From: Oryzias latipes
Lineage: Eukaryota; Chordata; Actinopteri; Beloniformes; Adrianichthyidae
Direction: 5' to 3'
Length of the DNA stretch: 64,000 bases
Assembly: GCF_002234675.1 (NCBI RefSeq)
Contig: NC_019866.2
Location: forward strand, 3,268,642-3,332,641
In this document: in pieces, positions 37,828 through 48,500 of the stretch
Numbering within the stretch: position 1 is the first letter of the stretch
Layout: the number at the start of each line of letters is the position of its first letter
Notes under the pieces: model-generated
Database searches by the model: none
What the model was told of the DNA's origin: nothing
The model's input: the letters and a program-made list of their open reading frames with translations, nothing else
Made by a program: the position numbers and the translations under genes

Positions 37828-40800
37828 TCAGGTGTTGATCTGACTCTTGAAGCCGTAGTTGAGTTCGGCGCCCCCGCTGAGCACGAGGTCGATGCCGGTG
37901 CAGTAGGTAGCGTCAGCAGCCAGGTACAAAGCTGCCAGTCCACACTCGGCCTCGGTCCCCATGCGGCCCATCAGCTGCCCCGGGAGAAAGCAGCAGAATG
38001 AGCGGTCCATTGGGAAAAAAAAGTGTTTTTGTTCTTATAAAACGACTCTAAATCCCTGAAGATTTGAGGAAGCTCAAATCCAAACCTTTGTTCCTCCGTC
38101 ATAAATAATGCAGTTTAGATCCAGTTCCTCTGTCTGCATCACATTTACATGGCAGCTTTTAGAGAAATGTGTTTTCTGTGGAGATCCTGACGTTTGCATC
38201 ACATTTGAGTTTCAGCACGACTATTTCCTTCACAGCAGATCTGAGTAATAAGCTTCAGCTTTTTCTGCCTTTTCTGTGTTTAGCTGGTGCATTTGAAACA
38301 GTGAACCGGGTCAGACAACACTTCCATACGTGCTGCTAAACAGCCTGATTTTACAGTGCAGATGCTTTAAACTGAAGGTCCCACCTGAGCATTTTCTCCC
38401 ATCTTCACAGCGGCGGCGGCATCTGCCGTCTGCGCAGCTAGCTCCTCCCACAGAGGCGTCATCACGTTACCTGGAGAGATGCTGTCCCACATCACACAAA
38501 GGTGTTAGCAGGGCAGAAAAGACCGACAGATGTCAAAATAAAAGCAGTTTTCTTTCTTTTAGTAAATATCCTTTAAGACCCACTTAGATGATAATAGAGT
38601 TTTGGGTGTTTTCAACATGTTATTGACATCTTTTTCTGAGGATTTAAAAAAACAAGCTTTAAATTTAACTTCTATATATTTCTTTTTTCATATTGTTGTG
38701 AATCAGGAGCAGATTTTTTTTTTAATCCTGCTGCTCTGCAGAAACTATGTTTAACACAGATTAATGTGATACAATTTTTAATTTATATAATTAAATGTTT
38801 GTTAGTTTGCCGCATTAGAAATGAGGCTTTTAATGTTCTGTTTTTTAACACAACTAGAAAAAGCTCACAAAAACTAGGAGCTTCTGTGACTGCAGTGTAC
38901 CTGCACTTTAACATACATTTTTTCCTCTCTCCTCAAATAAAATGTACATTCATTCTTGGTCCAGCTTCGTTTTGTTTGTAGTTTGTAGTTCAGGTCTGGA
39001 TGAACGTAAAAAAATGAGTACAATAAAAAAAAGAGGGGAGGATGGAAGTTCCAAAGCGTGCAATAAATAAATAAATACATGTTAGGGAGTTACAGCCAGA
39101 GGAAGTAACAAAGGACATATTATGGCACATACATTAAGATTTAAATTTAGTATCAAGAGATGGAAGTCCATAAAGAAAACATTCATAGTTACTTAAGAAA
39201 AACAAATACATATATACTAATATTTTGTTCTTTCTTCAATTAATATCTGAAAAGTAGCATTAAAATATTTAAAAAAGTGCATAAATGTTCTTACTAAACC
39301 ACAAAGGGATGGTTTTACTGCCTTAATGTACATCAGTTATCAATGTGGTCACAACTGAGTAATTTATTCTTCAGCTTAAAGTAAGGCGTGGAGAAGTTGG
39401 GATGCCTCACCAGTTCACTCTCACGTGGTATTGGCTCTCATCCACAGCCATCGCCTTCGTCATGGAGATGATCGCCCCCTAGTGGAGAAAGTAGCGCATT
39501 ACAGGAGCCGCCTGACTGCCTTAAGAACATCCTTCCAAATTCACTCACTTTCGTGGCAACATATGGCACTGCATCTTTCTGACCAATAGAGCCCACGAGA
39601 CTGGAAATATTAATGATGTTTCCCTGACGCTGCCGCAGATATGGCAACGCAAACTGGAGGGAGACACACAAGGACACAAGATGTTAGAACAGTCCTAACT
39701 GTGTTCTGATTAGGGTTCTTGTTACACTCTAAAAAAAGTATTTGGGCTGTAGTTGGAAATATTAACTTTTTCACATTGATCTAATTTAATTATTCAGTTT
39801 GGTGAAAATAAATCGTTTTTTGAGTTCATTAAACTTAAAAATGACATTGTTATTTTACTTTTAATCAACTTAATTTGATTAAGTTGGTGTAACTTCGGTG
39901 TGAAGCTGTCAATGCGTCAAGACATCATGATAAAGAATTGTGGGATACCATTTTCTTTGCCTATCTAGGCAGATTGGGGTTTAAGTGTGAGTCCATGTGT
40001 TTTGTTGTCTAGCTGTTTTAATTTAAACTGTTGTGTTTCTTTCTTTCTGCACCATGAGTTAGAGTTGAGAGGATGATGTGATTTAATTAAGTTAGATAAA
40101 CTTATTTCTTTTTTAGAGTGTAGGGTTCTTATTAGGAAAAGTTCATTTTCTATTTTGGACATTCATACACTACAATTAAAAAGAAAATCCTTAAAACAAA
40201 ATGTTGTCCTCATAAAGCATCTTTGGTACTAAAAACTAACACAAAAAGAAAACTGTGAACCAATGTTTTCATATTTTTACTACTAAAGGCTCTTTTTATA
40301 GTGATTTTGCAGTTTTATTCAAAATAATTGAAACTAATGTAAAATAAAATGTTCTTCTAATCATAGAAAAGTTTACTTTGGAAGCCAGGAAGTAGCTGAC
40401 GAGGTTCAGGTTGAGCAGATCTCTGAATTCCTCAGCTGTGGTGTCATCGATGGATTTGTGCGGAGGGTCTGAAAATCACAACAAACAAACAAAACAGCAA
40501 CCTAAAGGTCTCCAAAAATGTCTTCAACACGTCTGCAGGAGGCCAGAGAGGTTTGAGCAGACTCACGCCAGCCTGCGTTGTTGACCAAGCAGTCGATGTG
40601 TCCATGCAGCTCCACGGTGGAGGAGATCAGCCTCTGTGGAGGTGGGTGGGAAACAAGCCCCTCGTCAGACTGGATGACAGAAAACGCCAGTCTGGTTGGA
40701 TGGATTCTTGTAATAACCCAGAACTTCACCTTGATGTCCTCTTCCTTGGTGACATCACATCTCACAAACTTGCAGGATCCTGGTCCGGTTCTGTTCAGTT

Positions 40801-41102
40801 CTGCCTCAACAGTGTCACCTTCTGCAATAGTGACACAATTAAGACACTTCAAATAGGCCTAATTTGATAATGTACAAGAAAAGGGAAAGACTGTCTCTTT
40901 GCTGACCTCCTAATGCACAAAACACCACTTTGGCTCCATTTCTCACTGAAAAACAAACAGACTTTCAGGGAACTGGACTTGAACCTGCAACCCATTTGGA
41001 AATGTGGACAGATCCAATACCAAAGGCCTCGGTAATCCCTCTGCCGATTCCTCTAGACCCTCCAGTCACAATAACAACTTTGCCGAGGTAGCGGAAGGAC
41101 AT
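37828..41102 (-). CDS. hsd17b14: 17-beta-hydroxysteroid dehydrogenase 14 (SDR family)
   Basis: NAD-dependent short-chain dehydrogenase acting on sterols/sugars (human DHRS10). Exons: 41021-41102, 40907-40945, 40730-40821, 40567-40633, 40377-40468, 39549-39653, 39411-39478, 38385-38481, 37828-37974; 262 aa (human 270). It has the cofactor loop TGGSRGIG (about 13-20), D in the CDVTKEED block, NNAG (about 89-92), catalytic Ser in NIISS-type context (about 141-142), and YVATK with Y155 and K159. It also has the family C-terminal block GRMG...[18 protein letters not shown]. The conserved [14 protein letters not shown] segment is split across 39411-39478 and 38385-38481. The gene is downstream-adjacent to bcat2 on the same strand, as in human. 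A second, noncoding copy of its 5' flank lies at 43223-43495. Confidence 0.95.
38572..38765 (-). repeat. Dispersed element family A, copy 5 (partial)
   Basis: Begins tttaagacccacttagatga, then gtgaatcaggagcaga and ctgctgctctgcagaaacta; the far end is missing. In an hsd17b14 intron. Confidence 0.7.
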
Positions 41103-41179
41103 GGTGTTTGCGCTTTTCCTGCACGGATGTGCACGGAAGCGCCGCAAAGCCGCGAGCCGGTGCGTCCCGCAGCGTCCTG

Positions 41180-41525
41180 CAGCAGGAGAGGCGAGCGGCG
41201 GGTCTGTGCTCTGCGGGAGACTCACAGAAACACCGCGACTGGGCAAAGGTCTGCGTCTGCACCGAAAAAGAAACTATGCTGCATTCAAGCGCCGCTGGGA
41301 AGACTGGAAACTCTGAAATTCTTCAATCCTATTAAAAACATTTTTTTTTTTAAAAATCTGAAAGGAATTTGCTTTCGAATATATTACTTCTCCTTTTAAC
41401 TGACAGTTTCGTGAGAATTTAGATAAAAAGAGGAAACATTTCTGAAGTTCCTTTAAAATTTGTTAAGTCAGCCTGTCTTTATTTCTCCTTTAAAAAATAA
41501 AATAAAAAGGTAGAGGCCCAGAAAT
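41180..41525. repeat. 5' flank of hsd17b14, left copy of a duplicated segment
   Basis: gcaggagaggcgagcggcgg, gactcacagaaac, gaaaggaatttgctttcgaa, ttgacagtttcg-like and ctcctttaaaaaataaaat recur in the same order at 43223-43495. The left copy includes the sequence just upstream of the hsd17b14 start and about 100 bp missing from the right copy. Confidence 0.85.
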
Positions 41526-41878
41526 AACTTTAGACCCGAAAAACGTGGTGTTTTTATTTTAACTTGTCCTGTCCAACAACCGAGCTAACATACAAGAGCT
41601 GAAAGCCTTTTGAGTTGGACAGATTTGACTATTATGGATCTTCTGACAGCCAAGGTGTATATCTGTATAAACCCCTTTTAGGTTTTTATTTTAATTGTTT
41701 GTTATTTATTTATTATATTTTATGTTTTAAATATATATTTTATTTCTGCTGGAAAGACAAATGTTACATCCAAAAGTGAAAATCTGACACCAAGATAAGT
41801 GGAAGATATCTGTCCATCTGTGGGTTAGGAGGAGGGATAAAGCAGACAGGGATAAGTGTGCACGTGCACATGCACACC

Positions 41879-41902
41879 GGGGGGGGGGGGGGGGGGGGGG
41901 GG
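41879..41902 (+). repeat. Poly-G run (24 G)
   Basis: Uninterrupted G run at the left edge of the GC-rich block, next to a cacgtgcacatgcacac stretch. Confidence 0.95.
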
Positions 41903-42000
41903 AGATGCAAGCACGCTGCCAAAGTGTACCATGTGATCATTAGGGGGACCAGATCCTCCCCAGCATGACCGGTAGGACCAAGAGAGAAGGTGCAGGAGAC

Positions 42001-42425
42001 CGCCGTTTGGGCCCCAAGGCCCAAATGGAGGGGACCCTCCTAGGGGGCCCTTCCATCACTGCGGAGCACAGGATAGCCCGCCGTTTGGGCCCAAGGCCCA
42101 AATGGAGGGGACCCTCCTAGGGGGCCCTTCCATCACTGCGGAGCACAGGATAGCCCGCCGTTTGGGCCCCAAGGCCCAAATGGAGGGGACCCTCATAGGG
42201 GGCCCTTCCATCACTGCGGAGCACAGGATAGCCCGCCGTTTGGGCCCAAGGCCCAAATGGAGGGGACCCTCCTAGGGGGCCCTTCCATCACTGCGGAGCA
42301 CAGGATAGCCCGCCGTTTGGGCCCCAAGGCCCAAATGGAGGGGACCGTCCTAAGGACACCCTAGGGGGCCCTTCCATCACTGCGGAGCACAGGTTAGCCC
42401 ACCGTTTGGGCCCCAAGGCCACAGG
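42001..42425 (+). repeat. 77/78-bp minisatellite, about 5.4 copies
   Basis: Units beginning ccgtttgggcc(c)caaggcc start near 42001, 42079, 42156, 42234, 42311 and 42400. Lengths are 78, 77, 78, 77 and 89; the one-base alternation comes from gggcccc versus gggccc. The fifth unit has an 11-bp insertion (taaggacaccc). Each unit holds short palindromes such as tttgggcccaaggcccaaa and tagggggccc. Confidence 0.92.
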
Positions 42426-43222
42426 ACAGGCACATCAGACGGCCGCCATTGGGGCCACCGGGTGCTGGACACCGGGTGCTGGACACCGTGACGCGGGGCC
42501 ACATCCCAGAGGACCCAGGCGCCGCCCACCACAGCAGGCCCAGGCACCCGACCCAAGCAACCACAGCTCCAACCCCCCCCATACACTACACTATCCTCTA
42601 CAACCCCCTGACCCAACACCTCCCTTATCCATCCCCGGTGCCCACCCTACAGTGGGGAGGGTAGGTCCCGGCAGGGTAGCCCCCCCCCCAGGCTTGTCCC
42701 CACCCAGGCACTCTCACACTCACAAATATTCTTCTGGTTGCCCTCCGTCACCACACAGTAACCCCCGCCGGCCGATCAACCCCCCCCAGCACCACACGCC
42801 TTGCCAACAGGATCCCCACAAGCCAGGCCGCCAGCCGCCTCTCCCCCATCCCACCTTTGTGTTGTGGTGTGGGAGTGCAGTGTGTGTGCTGCAGGTAAAA
42901 CAGCAGAACCCCCCCCCCCAGGTCCCTTTGTGTGTGGTGTGTATGCGTTGTGTTTGTGGTGCCAATATGTAGTTTGTGGTGTCTAAAGTGAATATTAAAA
43001 TTGGTGGGCGGACCGGTGGGAGACGAGCCCGGGTGTTTCACCGTGCCCCCCTGCACCAGATAACCCCCCCCCCCCCCCCCAACCCCCTAGATGAATGAAG
43101 GTGTCTAATATGCAAGTAAAGGTGGAATGGGGGGCGGGTGCTGACGAGGCCCAAAGAGAGTTGCCCCCGTTGAACCCCGCCAGCATGTCCCACCCACAAC
43201 CGGGGGAAGAGGGCTCCCCCCA

Positions 43223-43495
43223 CAGCAGGAGAGGCGAGCGGCGGGTCTGTGCTTTGCGGGTGACTCACAGAAACAATAAAATAAAATAAAGATAAAAACC
43301 GAAAGGAATTTGCCTTTGAATACATGACTCGCCTTTTGATTGACAGTTTCGCCAGAATTTGGGAGAAAAAGAGGAAACATTTCCTTTAAAATGTGTAAAC
43401 TCAGCCTGCCTTTATTTCTCCTTTAAAAAATAAAATTAAAAAAATGCAGAGGTCCCGAAATGACTTGAGACCCGAAAATAATTGTGTTTTTACGT
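43223..43495. repeat. Right copy of the duplicated hsd17b14 5' flank
   Basis: Matches 41184-41560 except that about 100 bp (the ccgcgactgggc to aaacattttt part) is replaced by a short ataaaataaaataaag stretch. It carries no exon. Confidence 0.85.
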
Positions 43496-43947
43496 GTTTT
43501 TGTAGCAATTTTCTAAAGATTGAGGACACGTATAAAGAAAATGAAGTTCCAAATTATATTTTTGTATTTCTCTATTTAAATTGCTGTGAATCTGAAACAG
43601 ACGAAACGTTTGAGTTTGAGAACAGATCCATGTCGGTTTTTGTTTTCCTCGTTTCAGATGAAATCTGGCTCCTAACTTATGGCTGGATAGCTCCAAAATT
43701 GCTCGCCCTTTTTGTTGCACTGCAATGTTAGGTTGGCGGCATGAGGGACTGTAAACTAGCATGTAAACAGAGAGCTCTCAGCAACATGGATGCTCATTTC
43801 TAATTAACTCCTTCTGCTCTGCAGAAAATAAGTCCTAGAAAATAACACAGGCTTTTTTTTATTTTTTTTATTTTGGCTGTTAACATAATTTAAAAAACAC
43901 AGGGAACGCTTAGATAATAGATCAAAACTTAATCGGAGTGGAACTTT
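43496..43947 (-). repeat. Dispersed element family A, copy 6
   Basis: aagattgaggacacgtataaag, gctgtgaatctgaaacagac, ctctgctctgcag-like, cctagaaaataacacagg and agggaacgctta then ggagtggaacttt: the family order on the minus strand. Confidence 0.7.
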
Positions 43948-45190
43948 AAGAAAACAAAACTTACAGTCCAATACAAGTCAGCTTTGGTCAGATTAAATAA
44001 AGATATAATGAAAAACAAACTTGATTTTTGTGAGTTCTGCCACTTAAAAGCAATATTTTAGATAATAAGTAGTTAAAAACAACAAAAAACAAAAGCAAAC
44101 AGGTAATAATCGAGTAAATAAAAACAAAGTGTTCTAATTATTGAAAGATGTGCAGTTTGAAAAACCAAACAGTGCAGTTCAAAGTCTATGCCAGCAGGTG
44201 GCAGTAATTAACAGATTTATGGTTACCCAATTGGCCTCTTTTTGTCATTTACAACTTGTTACACAAAACTTTAAACCAAAGTCACACTTTGAGGAAGATC
44301 CATGTGGCTGTTTTGAATTTAGACACCTAATCTGGGTCATATAATACCTACAGTCACAACTTTAACCACTGGTTATTGACCTGTGGCCACATCTGGCTTA
44401 GATGACTCATGTCTGAACCCATGAAAGACACACAGTTACCTGCTGAGACCTGCCAGTGCTGGAAAAAAGCCAAACGGGCTCCAGGTTGGACCCAAATGTG
44501 TCAAAAGTTCAGATAAATCAACAACAAAAATCACAGAAAATAGATCAACAACTGAACATTTGCAGGAATAAAACTCAAAAGACAAACTTTTCACGTTGAA
44601 GCAGGCCTCTAAGCATGAATCAGCGCATCGCTGGAGAAACCTTTCAGGTTTTTCCTTTTTCAAACGTCCAGATCAGGAAGCTGGACATTTTATCGTTTTG
44701 TTTTCCTCCTGTAGGTTAGAAGACAGTTGGAACGGTGAGGACATGTGTGGGGCTAAAGGGTTGACATTTCAGGCAGACGGAGCAGTTGGGAAGCAGGGAA
44801 AAAGGAGGTGATGAGCTGCTGGAGCTCCTGGAAAAGTAGTGGGTCAAAGATCAGATTTCGCCCCGCTGCATTCTCCGGGTGCCGCACTTGAGCGTGAGAG
44901 AGAGAGGGTACAAGTGAAGACACCAAGTGACCTACAGACAAGCTCAGCTTCACCCAACGCCGCAGCAGCCCCCCGTAGGAGCTGCACCACCGCCTGCGCC
45001 TCCTCCCCGCAGCTCATGAAGGAGCCAGGATTTAGAGGGCTTTCCCCGACATTATGGTGGGAGGATAATGCAGCAAGGCAAAGGAGAGGTTCATCTCTGG
45101 AGGCACCTGGAGGTGAAGGTACAACTGTAGAGTCATGATGACTCAGACGGAGTGATTATCGGGAATCAGGAGAAAGTTGGCAGCAAAAAG

Positions 45191-45545
45191 GTAAGAAAAC
45201 AAAGAAAAATGGGGTAAAATAGGAGAGTTAAAAGTTAAAAAAAATAGCCCTTAAGGCTTGTTTAGAGACACAGTCTGGGTTAGAAAAGTTGTGTTTTTTA
45301 AGATTTCCAAAGCCTAAAAAGTATGTGTGGCTGAAAAAAACGGTGTTCACACAGCCAATGATAATCAAGTTTTGGTGAGGCGCTTTGTGATGCTGAAAAT
45401 CATCTCTTCTATATGGAAAAATAGATTTCTGGGACACAGAGATGAGAAACCTTACAAAGCACAAATGTGGAATGGTTGATTTTTAAAGTTTTTGTATCTA
45501 TCTGCTCCTCATGTTTTGTGTTTTTACTTTCCCCCCCCCCGTCAG
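45191..45545 (+). other. kcna7: Probable 5' UTR intron of kcna7
   Basis: Donor cagcaaaaag|gtaaga at 45190/45191 and acceptor with a C tract, cccccgtcag, ending 45545, 50 bp before the ATG. Upstream 44.8-45.2 kb would then be a noncoding exon. Inferred from splice consensus only. Confidence 0.45.
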
Positions 45546-45595
45546 ATAAAAAGGCCCAAAAGTCACCAAAAGAGGTAAACATCTGGGGGTGAGAA

Positions 45596-48500
45596 ATGCA
45601 CAGTCAGGATGAGGGAGGAGGTACAGACGGAGGAGGAGAGCAGTCAGCGGAAAAGCAAAAAGCCGAGGAGGCCAACAAGGATCAGAAGCAGAGTAAAGAT
45701 GAGTCCAACAAGCTGGAGAGGGAGAGCAGCGAGAAGGAACCAGGGAGCGGGAGCAGGAGGGAGAGCCGCCGGGCCGGTCCTCCCAGGATGGGCTGGGCTC
45801 TGAGCGACCGCCTGGCCATCAACGTGTCAGGGATGCGCTACGAGACCCAGCTCCGGACGCTCGCCCAGTTCCCGGACACGCTGCTGGGCGACTCTCAGCG
45901 CCGCCTTCGCTACTTTGACCCGCTGCGTAACGAACTGTTCTTGGACAGAAACCGCATCTGCTTCGAGGCCATCCTCTACTTCTACCAGTCGGGGGGGAGG
46001 CTGAGGAGGCCTGCAAACGTCCCCCTGGACATCTTCATGGAGGAGCTGCACTTCTATGAGCTCGGAGAGGAGACCATCGACCGCTTCAAGGAGGATGAGG
46101 GCTTCCCCAAAGAGGAGGAGAGACCTCTGCCAGCCAAAAAGTGGCAGCAGAAGATCTGGATGCTGTTTGAGTATCCAGAGTCTTCCGGTGGAGCGCGGAT
46201 CATCGCCATCATCAGCGTCATGGTCATCATCCTCTCCATTCTCATCTTCTGCCTGGAGACTCTGCCCGAGTTCAGACAGGAGAAAGAGCGGAGGGAGGTG
46301 AGGAGCTTTCAGGGGTTTCGAAGACGAATGCGTAGGAGGTTAAGACTGCAGGATAATAGAATCAACACAGAACCATTCAAAGCTTAAAGTAAATGAAGGT
46401 TTTTGAACTGAATCCGATCCAGGTGAAAGCCGTGGAGACCACGGGGAGGGCAGTGAAACCGTAGACGGAAAGCAGAGAAACGAGGAGAGGGCAGATTTGC
46501 AGAGATGCTATAAGCCTGTCAGAGTCTGCAGGTATTTTTGCATTAGGTCGATACTTTAAAATGCAGTGAGAAGAAGGAGCAAGAGAGGGGCTTAGAAGAT
46601 GAGAAGCAAGTGGCAGGGTAGGAGAACGTGTCTCACGTTACCACTTGCAGACCTGGAAGAGCTAAATATAAATGCAGAACAACCCTTAGAGCACATCAAC
46701 ACATAAACCCGTGTCCATATTAAAGAGCTGTGGCTGAGACCGGCATGAAAACCAGGCCGAGAGATCAGCGTTTCTGATGACGGCTGCAGAACCACCTGAA
46801 CGTGTAGCATCACTCTCACAGTCAGCTGTGGTTTCTCTGCACATAATCACTAAAGAGGACATCCAACAAAAGGCTGAATACACAGCTGCTCTAATGTAAC
46901 CTGCTGTTCACCACATGGAAGCTCTCAGAAACTGGATCAGGTTTGGTTTCTCAACAGATCCACATGACTGAACCAAAGTCTGGAGCAGAGCAAAACGCTG
47001 AAGCAATTTGAGCAATGGCCATGAAAACTCAGACGTTACAATGAAACGCAGACAGTGGAAATGAAAAAAAAAAGGGTTTAATCAAACCCACATGAGTTTT
47101 GTCAGTCTGCACTGCCCCTTGTGAAAAACCTCAGTACTCTCAGTATAGCAGCAGACATGAGGACACGACCTGATGGGCGAAGTGAAACGGCTCCCTTTCC
47201 ATTTTCAAGAGTCCGTCCAGCTGAAACCAATAAACTACAATACATCAGTCCTGCTATAAATCCTCATTTCAGGCAGCTGAAATGTTAGGTTGGTTCCGCT
47301 GGATGTTGATGTTGGAACACGCAGTTCCCTTTGTTCATCTTGTTTCCGAGGCTAAGGTTAATAACAAAACAACATCTATTCCAATTAAAGCACAAACACA
47401 CCACGAGCCAAGAAAATGGCCCCAAAGGAATCAGCATCTCTCTAATCAGGAAGGTGGAACCGCTGCCGCATTTGACTCCTTAGATTCTGACGAATCCGTA
47501 AACGGTTTAGAGCAACAACAAAAACCTGAATTTATTTCAAATCTCCTCCTTGATCTGAGGAAAACAACAACAGCTGGTTTGAAAGAAGTGTCAGATGCTC
47601 GTAACACAAGCCACCGTCACATGAACTGGATGTTTATTTGTCTGTTTAAATATAGAGAAAGTGACTTATATATAAAAAGTGACATATAAAAGTCTGCGGA
47701 AAAACATTCAAGCTGGGAGAGTGAAAACGGAGAGCAGGCAGAAGTTAACACAGTATCACAGACCTCATAGCTTAAATGTGCTGAGAACATGTCTCCATCA
47801 TAATCGTACTCCTGTTTACACTGCTATAAACATCGTATCCATAGAGATAAGCCCCACCCCTAATTTATTCTAACATTTACACTGCTAAATGTTGTTAAAA
47901 CCATTGACTGTACATGACAATTGGACCGAGTGACCCCCCATCCTTGGCATTCCAAACAGGAAATACCCGCTGGCTCCAAGAAGCAAAAAGTCCCATAAAC
48001 CTCTATAGAAGAACAAACAGCTGTTATTATGTCAATCTATTGGTCAGAATAACCATTCTCGCTTTGATACTTTTTTTTCACATGTGTTGTGTAGATCAAG
48101 TTATAAACTGACCAATCAGATGGCTCAATAACAGTAGGTTGAGTCTGCTGCCCCCCACGTTTGACAGATTTTGTGTAGCCTGGTTTAAGTGATAGGGGTG
48201 TGGACTACCAACAAGCTCACTCCTGATTGGAGGGAGTGGCTGCCACAGCAGGCAGACTCAGACCAATCACTGCTCGCTGACAAGTTCTGGCTTCCAACGT
48301 GGCGACTGAATTTTTTTTTCTCAAATCTGTTTTTATTGCAAACAAAGAAAGTATTGTTACATACATGATAAAAATGAAACAAAGATATAGTTTCATATTT
48401 GCAAGACAACTTGGCCAGTTTTTTCTTTTCTTTTTTTTTCCAAACACCACTGTCCCGTCTCCCCACCCCCACAAAAAAGGGAAAATAAATAAATGAATAA

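Larger units (their letters stand above)
41760..43222. repeat. GC/C-rich low-complexity block between duplicated flanks
   Basis: Sharply more GC-rich than its neighbours, with poly-G/poly-C runs, the minisatellite and long C-rich stretches (42570-43080). It yields long but spurious proline-rich frames. It probably belongs to a dispersed repeat; no gene is supported. Confidence 0.65.

Noticed and set aside
42001-42425. Regular repeats resembling a CRISPR array
   Set aside because: Direct tandem repeats with no unique spacers, in vertebrate intergenic DNA; a minisatellite.
42406-42972. 188-codon proline-rich frame
   Set aside because: Lies wholly in a C-rich low-complexity block; composition explains the open frame.
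47282-47873. Open frames in the kcna7 intron
   Set aside because: No family motifs and inside a confidently defined intron.
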